Assembly: GCA_911728455.2 (NCBI GenBank)
Contig: OU452225.1
Location: 24,152,495-24,216,494, forward strand
DNA length: 64,000 nucleotides
DNA from: Marthasterias glacialis
Taxonomy: Eukaryota; Echinodermata; Asteroidea; Forcipulatida; Asteriidae
Direction: 5' to 3'
The notes beneath the pieces were generated by a model that saw nothing but the letters and a program-made list of their open reading frames with translations, ran no database searches and was not told the DNA's origin. Below, one piece after another: positions 23,575-32,530 of this stretch (position 1 is its first letter; each line of letters starts with the position of its first letter). A program made the position numbers and the translations under genes.

Positions 23575-23890
23575 AGAATTCCCCAATTAAATAAAGGTGT
23601 TACCTACAATATAATTGGAATTATATAAGACAATGTAGGAGAGACTCACCCTGTAGATTGTCCCTTGTGTTGCAATCTGATCCACCCTTTGAAGCTAATA
23701 GACTTTCCCTCATTAGCATAACAAAGTTTCTTTGAAAAGGTGTAGTGAAAGTGCGTTCTCCCCAGGTAGGGTGTGGGTAATCTGCAGAAAATCTGAAGAA
23801 AAAAGGGTGGGAGATTGAGTCTCTCCTACATTGTCTTGTATAATTCCAATTCTATTGCAGGTAATACCTTTATGTAATTGGGGAATTATA
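23575..23890 (-). mobile_element. Inverted-repeat end of a DIRS-like element
   Basis: Arms 23575-23648 and 23817-23890 are near reverse complements (AATTCCCCAATTAAATAAAG; GACAATGTAGGAGAGACTC). GGAGAGACTCACCCTGTAG recurs directly at ~23637 and ~23903. The region lies just downstream of a tyrosine recombinase read on the minus strand, which is where DIRS elements carry inverted terminal repeats and internal complementary sequence. A stand-alone miniature transposon of ~316 bp is the alternative. Confidence 0.55.
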
Positions 23891-23925
23891 ATTCGCCAAT
23901 TCCGGAGAGACTCACCCTGTAGGAT

Positions 23926-24280
23926 TTAAAGCTGTTGTGATGCCGATGACAACACAGCATCTCCAAAGTTTGACGGAGAAAGTTGTCTGTGGTAGAAGTT
24001 TGGAAACAGAGCAGCTAAAGACCAGTCAGGTGTTTTTAAAATGTTGGTAATTGAGACTCCATCACAAAATGCAGCCGAAGTGCCTGCACTCCTGGTAGAG
24101 TGGGCCTTGAAGCATGACGTGTCTACTCCTATTTGAAATTGTAGAAGGAACTACAGGATTAAATGGTTTAGAATGTGAGAGGAAAAGCTGGGTCACTTTG
24201 GAATGACCAATACTTCTATGATATCTCTGAAGATACTCTTCTAATGTACGATCTGGACAAAGATTTCTACTGCACTGAAA
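23926..24280 (-). pseudogene. DIRS/Ngaro-type tyrosine recombinase, C-terminal part, frameshifted
   Basis: Minus strand: FQCSRNLCPDRTLEEYLQRY and LFLSHSKPFNPVVPSTIS, then after a frame change GVDTSCFKAHSTRSAGTSAA and ILKTPDWSLAALFPNFYHRQ, ending in TAA at 23926-23928. The AHSTRSA box contains the conserved Arg of the R-H-R-Y family and the FYHR block holds the Tyr. This is the recombinase typical of DIRS and Ngaro retroelements, which integrate without a DDE integrase. The segment between TIS and GVD is lost or shifted, so it is dead. Confidence 0.8.
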
Positions 24281-24329
24281 CTTATAAATCTCAATCTGAT
24301 GGAAGGCTTTACTGACTGAAACAAAATTA

Positions 24330-24429
24330 AAAACTATGGACCGGTTCCAGCATAGGCTTCAGAAGCTAAAAAATCTCAAGGTTTATAAATGTCAAAGAGC
24401 CAAAGCCTGAACTTGATAAATGTAGTTTT
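24330..24429 (+). repeat. 99-bp direct repeat, copy 2
   Basis: Partner of 23194-23292; see that entry. It directly precedes the plus-strand gag-like portion of a DIRS-type element. Confidence 0.8.
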
Positions 24430-24692
24430 GTTTGGCACAGAAAGACGATTACCCAAATTCCTCTATTACGTAACCATTGTAAAAGCAGTATTTAACCATG
24501 CTCCTGGCCAATGTCTTTTACTTCAGGCTCATGCACACATGCAAAACGCTGCTGATAAATCGCTCTATACTCCTATATTTCGTCCTAACATTTCCTACCC
24601 TCCCATCCCTGGCCTCCTTCGTATCGTTTGTCTTTTTCTGCTTGCGTATCTTCTTTTTCATCTTCTTTTACACAGGCATGTCGAGCTCTAAC

Positions 24693-25044
24693 TGCTTTAA
24701 CTGCGGTATGCCCGGGCATTGGTCCTGACAGTGTCCCTTCCAGTCTGGCCCCTTCACTACAGCTGTCAATAACGGCTTCCCACAACAGCGATCAAGGTTC
24801 AGGTTCAACCCCTACTTCGGCGGTCACGTCAGCAGGAACATGTCAGTTCAAGCCCCACAGTCATATCGGCCACTCCTGCACACAATCGCAGCTACAACAA
24901 CAGAGATGTCTAAAGAGTCACGATGCACGCCCTCCTCTTAATCTCAAACCTACCGTCGACAAATTTACCGCTATTATACAAGTACCATGTATAGTTCAAA
25001 ATTCTAACTTAGAGTCTGATAGTGTTCAAGTAAAGGGTAGATTC
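24693..25044 (+). pseudogene. Gag-like zinc-knuckle remnant of a DIRS-type element
   Basis: A CX2CX4HX4C knuckle can be read at 24693-24734 (CFNCGMPGH, then WS, a TGA at 24726-24728, Q and C). The following residues are Gln/Ser/Pro-rich with many stops or shifts. It is placed in front of the RT in the same orientation, consistent with a gag region. Confidence 0.5.
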
Positions 25045-26606
25045 TGATCTCATAGTGAATTCTGGTCCCGCATTGGTATGCCGAATATGATTATGTCAGT
25101 TATACGGGAAGGTTTTAGAATAGCATTCTTAGAAAATCCTCCTTCCATGTTTTTCTCCAACAATGTATCAGCTGCTCGATATCCTTCGTTTGTTACCGAC
25201 TCTATTTTAGAACTGCTGAGCTCCAATAGAATCAAGGAGGTCAATTCACCCTCTTACGTCACTAGTCAGTGGTATGCCACGGTATACGGTAAAAAAACGA
25301 CTGATCTTGGATTTGAGTAGATTGAACTTGTTTGTTAAGAAAGACCATTTCAAAATAGATGACTGGAAGACTGCAATTCAGTATTTTCAATCAAACGCTC
25401 TGTTGTTCTCCTTTGACTTAAAATCTGGATACCACCACATAGAAATGGACCCTCGGTATCATGAATTTCTGGGCTTTTCCTGGCCTATTGAAGGTGTACA
25501 AAGGTATTTTCAGTTCACTGTTTTACCATTTTGGTTTGTCTTCGGCCCCTTGGATATTCACAAAAGTCCTCAAACCTCTGGTAACTCATTGGCGCTTTTG
25601 TGGCATCCTAATCGCTCTGTACCTGAGGGATGGCTTTGTGGTGGTACCCCGATCTAACCTTACTCATGACGCACACTTAAACGTAGCCACTGCGCTCTCT
25701 GCTCATGTTAAACCAGATTTATTGAATGCTGGCTTCATTTATAACACAAGTAAAAGCAATTGGCGTCCTGTCACATCCATAGTTTGGCTAGGCATGATCT
25801 GGGATTCACGTTCGGGTACCCTTAAAATATTAGATCGTAGAATAAATAAGATACTTGCTTCCATTCTCTCGCTGCATCAATCTCCCAATTGCAGAGTTAG
25901 GGACCTCCACTCTTTTGTTGGACAAATAATCTCCCTTTCGCCAGTTGTAGGCAATGTAACCAGGTTGATGACGCGAAACTGTCAGTCTCTCATTGCACTA
26001 CACAAAGACAAAAATACAATAGTCACTCCCAATAAGTTATGCCTCAGAGAAATAACTTCCTGGGAACAAAACGCTAGTAGTCTGAACAACAGGAACGTTC
26101 TTCTCTCCCCCAAGGTCAGTAAGATAATCTGTTCAGATGCTAGTTCCGTGGGCTCGTGTGCCATCTAGTGTAATGGAAACCATGTGGCACACAAAAAATT
26201 TGACTCTTGAAGATATGTCTCGGAGTTCAACTTGGCGGGAACTTGAAACCATTCTGTTTGCCTTTCACTCCTTTGTGCCGTTCATTTCAAATTCGAGAGC
26301 AAAATTGTTTACAGACAACCAGGCAGCTGCCAAGATTATCGAAACAGGGAGCATGAAATGTCATCTCCAAGCTTTGGCTTACAAAATTTTTAAATTTTGT
26401 CTTAAAAATCAAATCTGGCTAGAAGTTGACTGGATCCCTCGTTCCCTTAACGATCAAGCTGACTACATCAGCAAATTGATAGATGTAGATGATTGGGGCC
26501 TATCGACAGTGTTTTTCAAATCCATCAATGCCAAGTGGGGTCCGTTCACTGTAGACTGCTTTGCCACTTATTACAACGCTAAATTGCCTCATTTCTTTTT
26601 TGGATG
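25045..26606 (+). pseudogene. DIRS-type reverse transcriptase / RNase H, frameshifted
   Basis: RT order: the lead-in FVTDSILELLSSNRIKEV (25188-25242), KKRLILDLSRLN (25289-25324), LFSFDLKSGYHHIEMD (25403-25450), FLGFSW, LPFGLSSAPWIFTKVLKPL, and the active-site region IALYLRDGFVVV (~25611-25646). RNase H follows: ICSDAS (~26129), STWRELETILF (~26230), LFTDNQAAAKI (~26308) and WIPRSLNDQADYIS (~26432), then WGPFTVDCFATYYNAKLPHF (~26537-26596), a block found in DIRS-group pol. Frame changes occur near 25270, 25540 and 26150. The catalytic YLDD is YLRD, so the first Asp is replaced by Arg. Clearly inactive. Confidence 0.85.
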
Positions 26607-26920
26607 ATTTTGCCTAAAATTGGTCAGCTGTACAAGATGCTGTACAAGATCCAAGAGAATTCACTCTTAGTCCCACCGGCGTCTTTGATTCTGTCTGTAT
26701 TATCTCATTTGCAAGCTTGTCATGGAACGAGGGTCCCTGTGTTCCCATGGTGGCCTTCTAGCCCATTTTGGCCATTGCTTTGGTCAATATACTGACCCTA
26801 TATTGTTGACATGTTCAATGTGCCCGGGCATTTGGCTTTAGTTCACGGAAGAGACACCAATTCCTTGCTAGGTTCTCCAGAGTTCGAAAGCATAATGGCC
26901 GCAGTCAAGTTGGACTTTTC
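26607..26920 (+). mobile_element. Decayed downstream part of the DIRS-type pol
   Basis: Fragments such as CHGTRVPVFPWWPSSPFWPL can be read, as expected after the RNase H of DIRS-group elements, but stops and shifts are frequent. Homology ends where the TTAA element is inserted. Confidence 0.5.
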
Positions 26921-27290
26921 TTAAAGGCAAAGTATACCTTTGGTTTTTGGAACCGTACATTTGCCTTAATGCTATATAATTGTAGATATATACCATAAAA
27001 CTAACCTGTGTAAATTTCATTTCAAAAGGTGGCAGCATTTTTGAGATATCGCCAAAAATCTGGAGCGGTTGTGTTTACACAGAAGAAGTATCCGTCATTG
27101 GAATACACATTCTGAGAAGCGTTACGGCCATAACACTTCTCAGATTCAAATTTTGGGGGATAAAAAGTGTTTTTTTTTTCCATAACTGCAGTACTTCGAA
27201 GTGAAACATTTCTCAAAATGCATTATACTATCCAAAGCTGCTGTACTTCTTACCAAGTGAGTTATTACCAAACGTATACAGACCCTTTAA
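26921..27290. mobile_element. 370-bp TTAA-flanked miniature element, copy 2
   Basis: Starts TTAAAGGCAAAGTATACC, ends GTATACAGACCCTTTAA; collinear with 21263-21668 (shared TAATTGTAGATATA, ACCATAAAACTAACCT, CTCAGATTCAAAT). TTAA on both sides. It interrupts the DIRS remnant, so it inserted later. Confidence 0.75.
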
Positions 27291-27439
27291 GTTGTATAAT
27301 TTCACTCACATTGTTTTTGTATATATTTTGTTTACACAGATTATTTTGGAGCAACCATTTTGGGCAGATTCTGCACCTGTAGTCTCGGAACCCAAGGAGC
27401 AGTTGTTACATGAAGCTATCGCAGCAAAATCAGTTCTCC

Positions 27440-27493
27440 ACGTTCTCCTGGTAATCCGATATCACCCATTTCTCCTCTGTCACCCGGTGGCCC
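27440..27493 (-). CDS. Collagen exon, 54 bp, donor lost
   Basis: Minus strand: acceptor TTCTTGCAG, then six triplets GPPGDRGEMGDIGLPGER, exactly 54 bp in phase 0. The next bases are GGAGAACTG rather than GT, so the canonical donor is missing at this place; a weak alternative is GTGGAG one codon earlier. Either the exon is damaged or the border is different from what I infer. Confidence 0.65.
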
Positions 27494-27586
27494 CTGCAAG
27501 AATTAAAACCATGATGAAAAGTCAAGCATAATTTGTTGATAATGTGAACTTTGTGCTCTATCCATAACAAGCTTCTATCATGTCAG

Positions 27587-27727
27587 CAGTGGCGTAACCA
27601 GAGGGGGTGGGTGGGGGGGGGGGGGGTTGATGAAGCCCCTTCACTCAAAACTCCTTGCCCCCCACCTCTCAAATTATATCTCCCCTCCCCCAAGCACCCC
27701 AACTGAAACTGTCTGGTTACGCCACTG
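27587..27727. mobile_element. 141-bp non-autonomous hAT-type element with 8-bp target duplication
   Basis: Terminal repeats CAGTGGCGTAACCAG (27587-27601) and CTGGTTACGCCACTG (27713-27727), flanked by CATGTCAG on both sides (27579-27586 and 27728-27735). Eight-base duplications and CAG-starting ends are typical of hAT. The interior has a G run and C-rich tracts. Related copies sit in every complete unit of the 42-64 kb array. Confidence 0.85.
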
Positions 27728-28043
27728 CATGTCAGAGCTGCATAATTGCTCTATGTTATAATTAAGTGCACACTACAGAACCTCAACTTGAAAACTACAT
27801 AATATACAACAAACTGTTTTTTTTTTGTTCAAAACTGAATTAAGTTAACAAGAATTTATTTTGGGATGCAGCCTTGAAAAAAAAAACGCGTTTTACAAAT
27901 AAATGTGAGTAAACGACGCTTCATACTACAAGACATAAAACAGTATCAGAGACAGTATCAACACCATTATTCCACCATGACCAAAATGAAAACACTGTAC
28001 TTTGACACCATACGACTATTTCATGTATGTTTCTAAGCCTCAC

Positions 28044-28094
28044 CTGCATTGTTCCAAACTGACTGACAATAGGGCCAGCACTGCCCCTCTCTCC
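28044..28094 (-). CDS. Probable collagen exon, 51 bp
   Basis: Minus strand: AAAG acceptor with a modest pyrimidine tract, then GERGSAGPIVSQFGTMQ, then donor GTGAGG. The first three triplets keep Gly; the register slips at VSQ and returns at FGT. Length 51 is not a multiple of 9. Either a natural interruption in the helix or decay. Confidence 0.5.
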
Positions 28095-28393
28095 CTTTAC
28101 GAGAGCATGAAACAGACATCAAATTCTTTTCCCAAAGTTTCAACTTTTATAATTAATGTACCATCTTATTATGTAAGATATATTCTTAGCTTGAGCTTTA
28201 ACCTTTTGCTTAGCAAGATTTGTTGTGTTAAACGGCTTTCTGAGCTTAACATATGAAGAATTGTCAGATCAGAAGAAATGTCAGAAATGAAGAAAAGTCA
28301 GATCTTGATTATATTTTCATGCCGTTTTTTGTTGTTGTTTCTTCAACCCAAATATTGGAGTAGATGTTAATTTTCTTTTGCATCGGGGATAAC

Positions 28394-28528
28394 GAATATT
28401 AGTTGTAATTTTTACCCATACACCAATGTGTGTTAAGCACTGTATACTTAGTACTTTCCCCCGAGTCCTGTGAAAAAATATTCACAGGCAATTTTCTCGG
28501 GTGGGATTCGAACCCACAACTAATATTC
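28394..28528 (-). repeat. 135-bp element with 13-bp inverted ends and a tRNA-like B box
   Basis: GAATATTAGTTGT (28394-28406) faces its exact complement (28516-28528). On the minus strand the interior begins GTGGGTTCGAATCCCACCC, containing the RNA polymerase III B-box consensus GGTTCGAATCC. It is followed by nested stems CCCGAG/CTCGGG and CCTGTGAA/TTCACAGG. No complete A box or cloverleaf is visible, so it is not a tRNA gene. Probably a short interspersed or miniature element. Confidence 0.65.
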
Positions 28529-28579
28529 AAATATTGGAACTTGAATAAAGAGCTTTAACAAAAGAGTTTAAAGTTTCAC

Positions 28580-28642
28580 CTTGCTTCCTTCAACCCCTGG
28601 AGAACCCGTCTTCCCGGGAGGGCCAGCCGTACCTGAATCACC
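28580..28642 (-). CDS. Collagen exon, 63 bp, 21 codons
   Basis: Minus strand: acceptor TGTCTCAG, then seven intact triplets GDSGTAGPPGKTGSPGVEGSK (first 18: GDSGTAGPPGKTGSPGVE), then donor GTGAAA. All Gly positions are kept. It is the most upstream collagen exon I can see; the 5' part of the gene should lie at higher coordinates, but I find no further exon in the window. Confidence 0.75.
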
Positions 28643-28784
28643 CTGAGACATCAGATTTAAGACATCAGTCAAGTGTCTGAAACTTTAACAATAGCCAACT
28701 GAGAACGTCATTAAATTAAAAAATGCAATCATGGTGACTCACATAAAGAGTATTTTGGTTTTGCATAAAATGGAACATTAGTGA

Positions 28785-29085
28785 GGAATAAACCGAGAAT
28801 GAAGCCAGGCCCTTTATCTTGTGATTTTGGATAAATATACAAACATCAAAAGGAATGAAAAGCAAGACTTTCTCCTTGTGATTTTCTCTAAAATTACATG
28901 AAATATCAAAAGGAATGAACAATGTAATTTTGGCTAAAATTAAATGAAACGTCAAAAGGAATGAAAGGCAAGGCTTACTCCTTGTGATGTTGGCTAAAAT
29001 AACATGACAAGTCCAAGGAAATAAATCGGCTTACCCCTTGTGATTTTGGCTCAAATTAAATGACACATTATAAGGAATTAAGCAC
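28785..29085. repeat. Minisatellite of ~66-bp units in the collagen intron or 5' flank
   Basis: About five degenerate units with the cores CCTTGTGATTTTGGCTAAAA and ATCAAAAGGAATGAAA. Read on the minus strand each unit carries a CAAGG-GTAAGCC-like string resembling a splice donor, but no acceptor accompanies it. Confidence 0.7.
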
Positions 29086-29176
29086 GAACACAGTCCAAGT
29101 TCAATCTTTATCCAGAGGGCTTTATTAAGTCAACAGAGGGCGCTATACAAGTTTACTGGAATATCACGTTTAGACC

Positions 29177-29236
29177 ACAGACATAAAGAACCTATAGACG
29201 GACAGTAGGGGGCGCCAAACTGTTCTTTATGTCTGT
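29177..29236. repeat. Inverted repeat CACAGACATAAAGAAC
   Basis: CACAGACATAAAGAAC (~29175-29191) faces its exact complement (~29221-29236) across ~30 bases containing GGGGGCGCC. GTTTAGAC also occurs outside both arms in direct orientation. Candidate miniature element or hairpin. Confidence 0.65.
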
Positions 29237-29420
29237 GCGTTTAGACGCGGTAAAAACTGTTTAAAACCGGTTGGTGGTGTGTCCAGCGTAGTGCGTATTT
29301 CTGTGTAACGCGCGCGGCCACGCGCTCCGGCATGACAGGCACGCGAATTTTCTCGCGTAAGCGTACGCGCGCGACACAGACATCGCTCAGCGCCCACACG
29401 GGAAAACTTAGAAGTGAACA
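29225..29420. promoter_or_regulatory. CpG-rich patch, possible promoter
   Basis: A sharp rise in CpG (ACGCGCGCGGCCACGCG, TACGCGCGCGACA) in otherwise AT-rich DNA. It lies upstream of the minus-strand collagen exons and could hold a start site, though no initiation signal or TATA box is clear. An ATG-started 65-codon minus-strand frame spans it, rich in Arg, with no domain. Confidence 0.3.
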
Positions 29421-32169
29421 TCGATTTTGAAAAAAAAGTAAGGAAAGCCGTGACTTTTGAAGCCCGGAAATTACTTTTTCATGCTTTTTGGTAAGAAAAG
29501 ATATTTATGAATGGGAATAAAGATGTGATGAAGAGGTTATTAACTATTGTTTAAAACCTCTGAGGGGCCTGGTGGCCGATAATTATCTTTTTGCATGTTC
29601 TGATTTGAAACAAGATTGACTGGTGAGGCAATAAGTAAGAGGTAATCACGTGAGGTTTCCATGTAATGATGTAATGATCTTGGTCACGACGGTGAGGATC
29701 ACAAGGTGAGGTTAAAATGAGGTGACAAACAAGTGAGGCTTAAAACAACTAAATACACTGGAGGCAATGGGGAAAGGATGTGACTAAGTTACGGTGTTGA
29801 GCACTGTGAGGTGAGGGAGACAAGATGCTGGTAGGCAGTGAGGTTGAGGCTTAAGATTGAGGGTACAAGACATGACTTGCTGAGGTGAGCTGAGAGAATC
29901 ATGAGTGCCACTAAGCATAGAAGTTAGGATTATTAGTGATCAAGCAAGAACCTATTCACCCAGCATTTTGTGTAATGACAAACAACTATCGTCCCTAAGT
30001 GGAAACAATTTATTTTTAAATGATTGGCTTGTAGATTCTAAAACATTTCCTCCAACATCACTGCAATACTTCACAATGCATAAACAAGCACAAATTTCTT
30101 TGAACAAGAAGGATTTTTTGTTACAAAATTTCGTCAAGCAGCCTGTGGTAATATTTTAAGATCGAACCCCAGCTTTGTGGAGTACAGGTCAATCACCCAG
30201 TGCAAGTACAAGGTTGTGGATGCAATCACCACAATTCAATTTCACACGACACTATAGAGAGTTTTTGTAATTTTTCAGTTTCATTTAGCGACTTAAAGTC
30301 TGCTATTTTGGTCCAGACGTCTCGTAATAATACTGTTAATGACGCACCTGGGGTTGTTTGTTAAAGAGTGTTTGTCTGAAAATCTTTGTCACATTTTATG
30401 CACAGAGTGATTAAGCCACGGTTCTTTAAAAAAAAATGGTGGAAATGGAATTGTCAATTCCCATTGGGTGTTTATGTACAGACAGAAAACATTCCTTTAA
30501 TGGGATTTTAACCTTTTTGTTCTCTCATGGTTTCTCCTCTATGTCGGAATTCTCTCTCTCCCTAGTTTACACGAGTCAACGTGTTTCATGTATGTTTTTT
30601 TTTTTGCTGACGATTTCTTATAACTTGTATTTATTGAATGATATTTGCATGCATGCATATTTTGTTTTTTGCAAGATTTAGTTAGAAACCAAAATGTTCT
30701 TTAAATATATTGATGTTTATCAAAAACAAGCAACAAAGTATGATTGGATAAATTATTTAAAAGAGTAAGTTAACTTAAGTAGTTAACTCTTGTCTTCTTT
30801 TTTTTTTTTAACTACGGGTGTGAAAACTTATCTGGTTGAACAGACAACATCAACCATCAGAATGTTATGTGTTCCCGTTTGACCACATTTTAACAACTTA
30901 TTCCATAATTTTCTGAGATGTAACTTCTTACAATGTTCAAGACAATTATAATGAGCAAAAAGTTACCGATAAATAGATATTTGCCTTTCTTTTCATGGGT
31001 TAACCACAATGCAAATATATCTGATCAAGGTACAAGTTATCACATTTTGTTTTGTCGGCACAAACACTGTTTTATGTTATTAATATACTGATATGATATA
31101 TTGAATGATTTTTAATTTTGTCTGGACTGTGATAAAGGGGGGTGAGGGGGAAATAAGCATTGATATTAACCATCTCTTTAAGTGTTTGTCTATTCAAACC
31201 ATTTCAATGTTACTGATGAAATAAAAGTCACTTTACAATGGGACGAACTACTCTCTTGTCTACAATTTGTTAACTTTGCTTAACAAGGCATTCTTTTTAA
31301 TGGTTTTTTGTATGATTGGAAGCTTTACATGATGTGCTGAGAAATGAATAAGTTTATGGGTAACAACAATGTGAATTTTAGCTCTTGAAGCAGTCAAAGT
31401 ATACCTTGGTTTTTCTTATCGAACAAACATTTTTATCGTAGAGGAGATTCATCGAAAAAAAAAATGGTTGCTACACCATAGCCAAAACCATTCAGACCAT
31501 CAAGTTTTAGTCGGAGCGGTCCAGGTTTACAAAAAGAGCCAACCCCCTCCTTCCCCGCCCCGTTAATCTCTGCCCATACCCCCATCCCGCCCCTTTCACG
31601 TTCTCCTCTCGCTCCTTATACATTCATATCTTAGTTGGAGTATTCCAGGTATACACATAGCCGGCCCCCTCTTGCACTATTACTCCCTGCCCCAATCCCA
31701 CCCCTTCCCCTCCTTCTCCCACCCCTTCCCCTCCTTCCCCCACCCATCCATCCTTCCCCTGTCCATCCTCCTCCCGTCCCCTTTGCCCCGCCCACATACA
31801 TTCAACCCCTTCTGCTGCTGTAGGGAAAATACTCTTTGAATAATGAGGTAAGGAGAATTTAGAAGTTTGTCTTTCGTTTAATACATTCAATTGACTTTTA
31901 CGTACTTAATTCTCCTAACCTGTTTTTCTTGCTTTAGCCTTCTCTTCCAAAGTTCAATTTTTCAATAGGGATGTTCATTAATGGGTGGCGATTGTCAAAG
32001 GTCCTTCTTTCTTACCCATCTTTTCAAAAGTCTTCAAGGCAATTAACAAGCTTATTCAGAATGCATATTTTATCCAGAAGCCCAATTTGCACGTCATCAA
32101 ACTTGTGTATCTGCATTTTTAATATCCACTTTTTCATTTATGAGAAATGTTTTACCCAACGAAAGTGTA
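29421..32169. other. Noncoding stretch without a recognised gene
   Basis: Holds a cluster of GTGAGG/GAGGTGAGG words (29560-29890), AT-rich DNA, and a C-rich segment at 31540-31810 with two imperfect copies of a CCCCTCCTTCTCCCACCCC-type motif and of a TCC-AGGTTTACA / TCCAGGTATACA lead-in. Frames are short. Confidence 0.55.
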
Positions 32170-32530
32170 CCATGGAAGTTGTGTCTTATTACCATATGGC
32201 TTGCTTTGATATGCAAATTATCAGCAGTGTGCGCTTGGGCGCCCATACCGCACGTGAACAAAATGGCTGACTTCGAAAATCTCCATATTTTTCTCCCCAG
32301 TTTGTCAACATTTTATTGCCAATTTGGTCGATAAAACCACCGTAAAGTGATAAAGGTAAGTTGAATATTACTTATAGCATTGCCAGAATACTTCCTGTTG
32401 TGAATGTGAAATTTAGAAACAGTCAAAATGAAGCGAAACTTATGGCTTACTGTTGGGCGAGGCGGCGAATTTAAAATACACGTGCTCTGAAAATGTATCC
32501 GGTTGTACACCGTCATGACCGTACAGTTGT
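32170..32530 (-). repeat. Dispersed repeat, inverted partner of 15510-15900
   Basis: The reverse complement matches 15510-15900 in blocks (ACAGGAAGTATTCTG, GCTATAAGTAATATTCAACT, ACCTTTATCACTTTACGG). It is preceded by GGGCGCCCATACCGCACGTG and AAAATGGCTGACTTC. Confidence 0.6.

Noticed and set aside
28441-28530. Possible tRNA gene from the GGTTCGAATCC box
   Set aside because: No acceptor stem, D-arm or anticodon arm can be folded; the box sits in a small inverted-repeat element.
29227-29421. Arg-rich 65-codon minus-strand frame in the CpG patch as a collagen first exon
   Set aside because: It has an ATG but no signal peptide or donor fitting the collagen exons; Arg-richness follows from CpG content.
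31624-31890. Gly/Glu-rich 88-codon minus-strand frame that looks like low-complexity protein
   Set aside because: It is the complement of a C-rich simple-sequence tract and has no other support.
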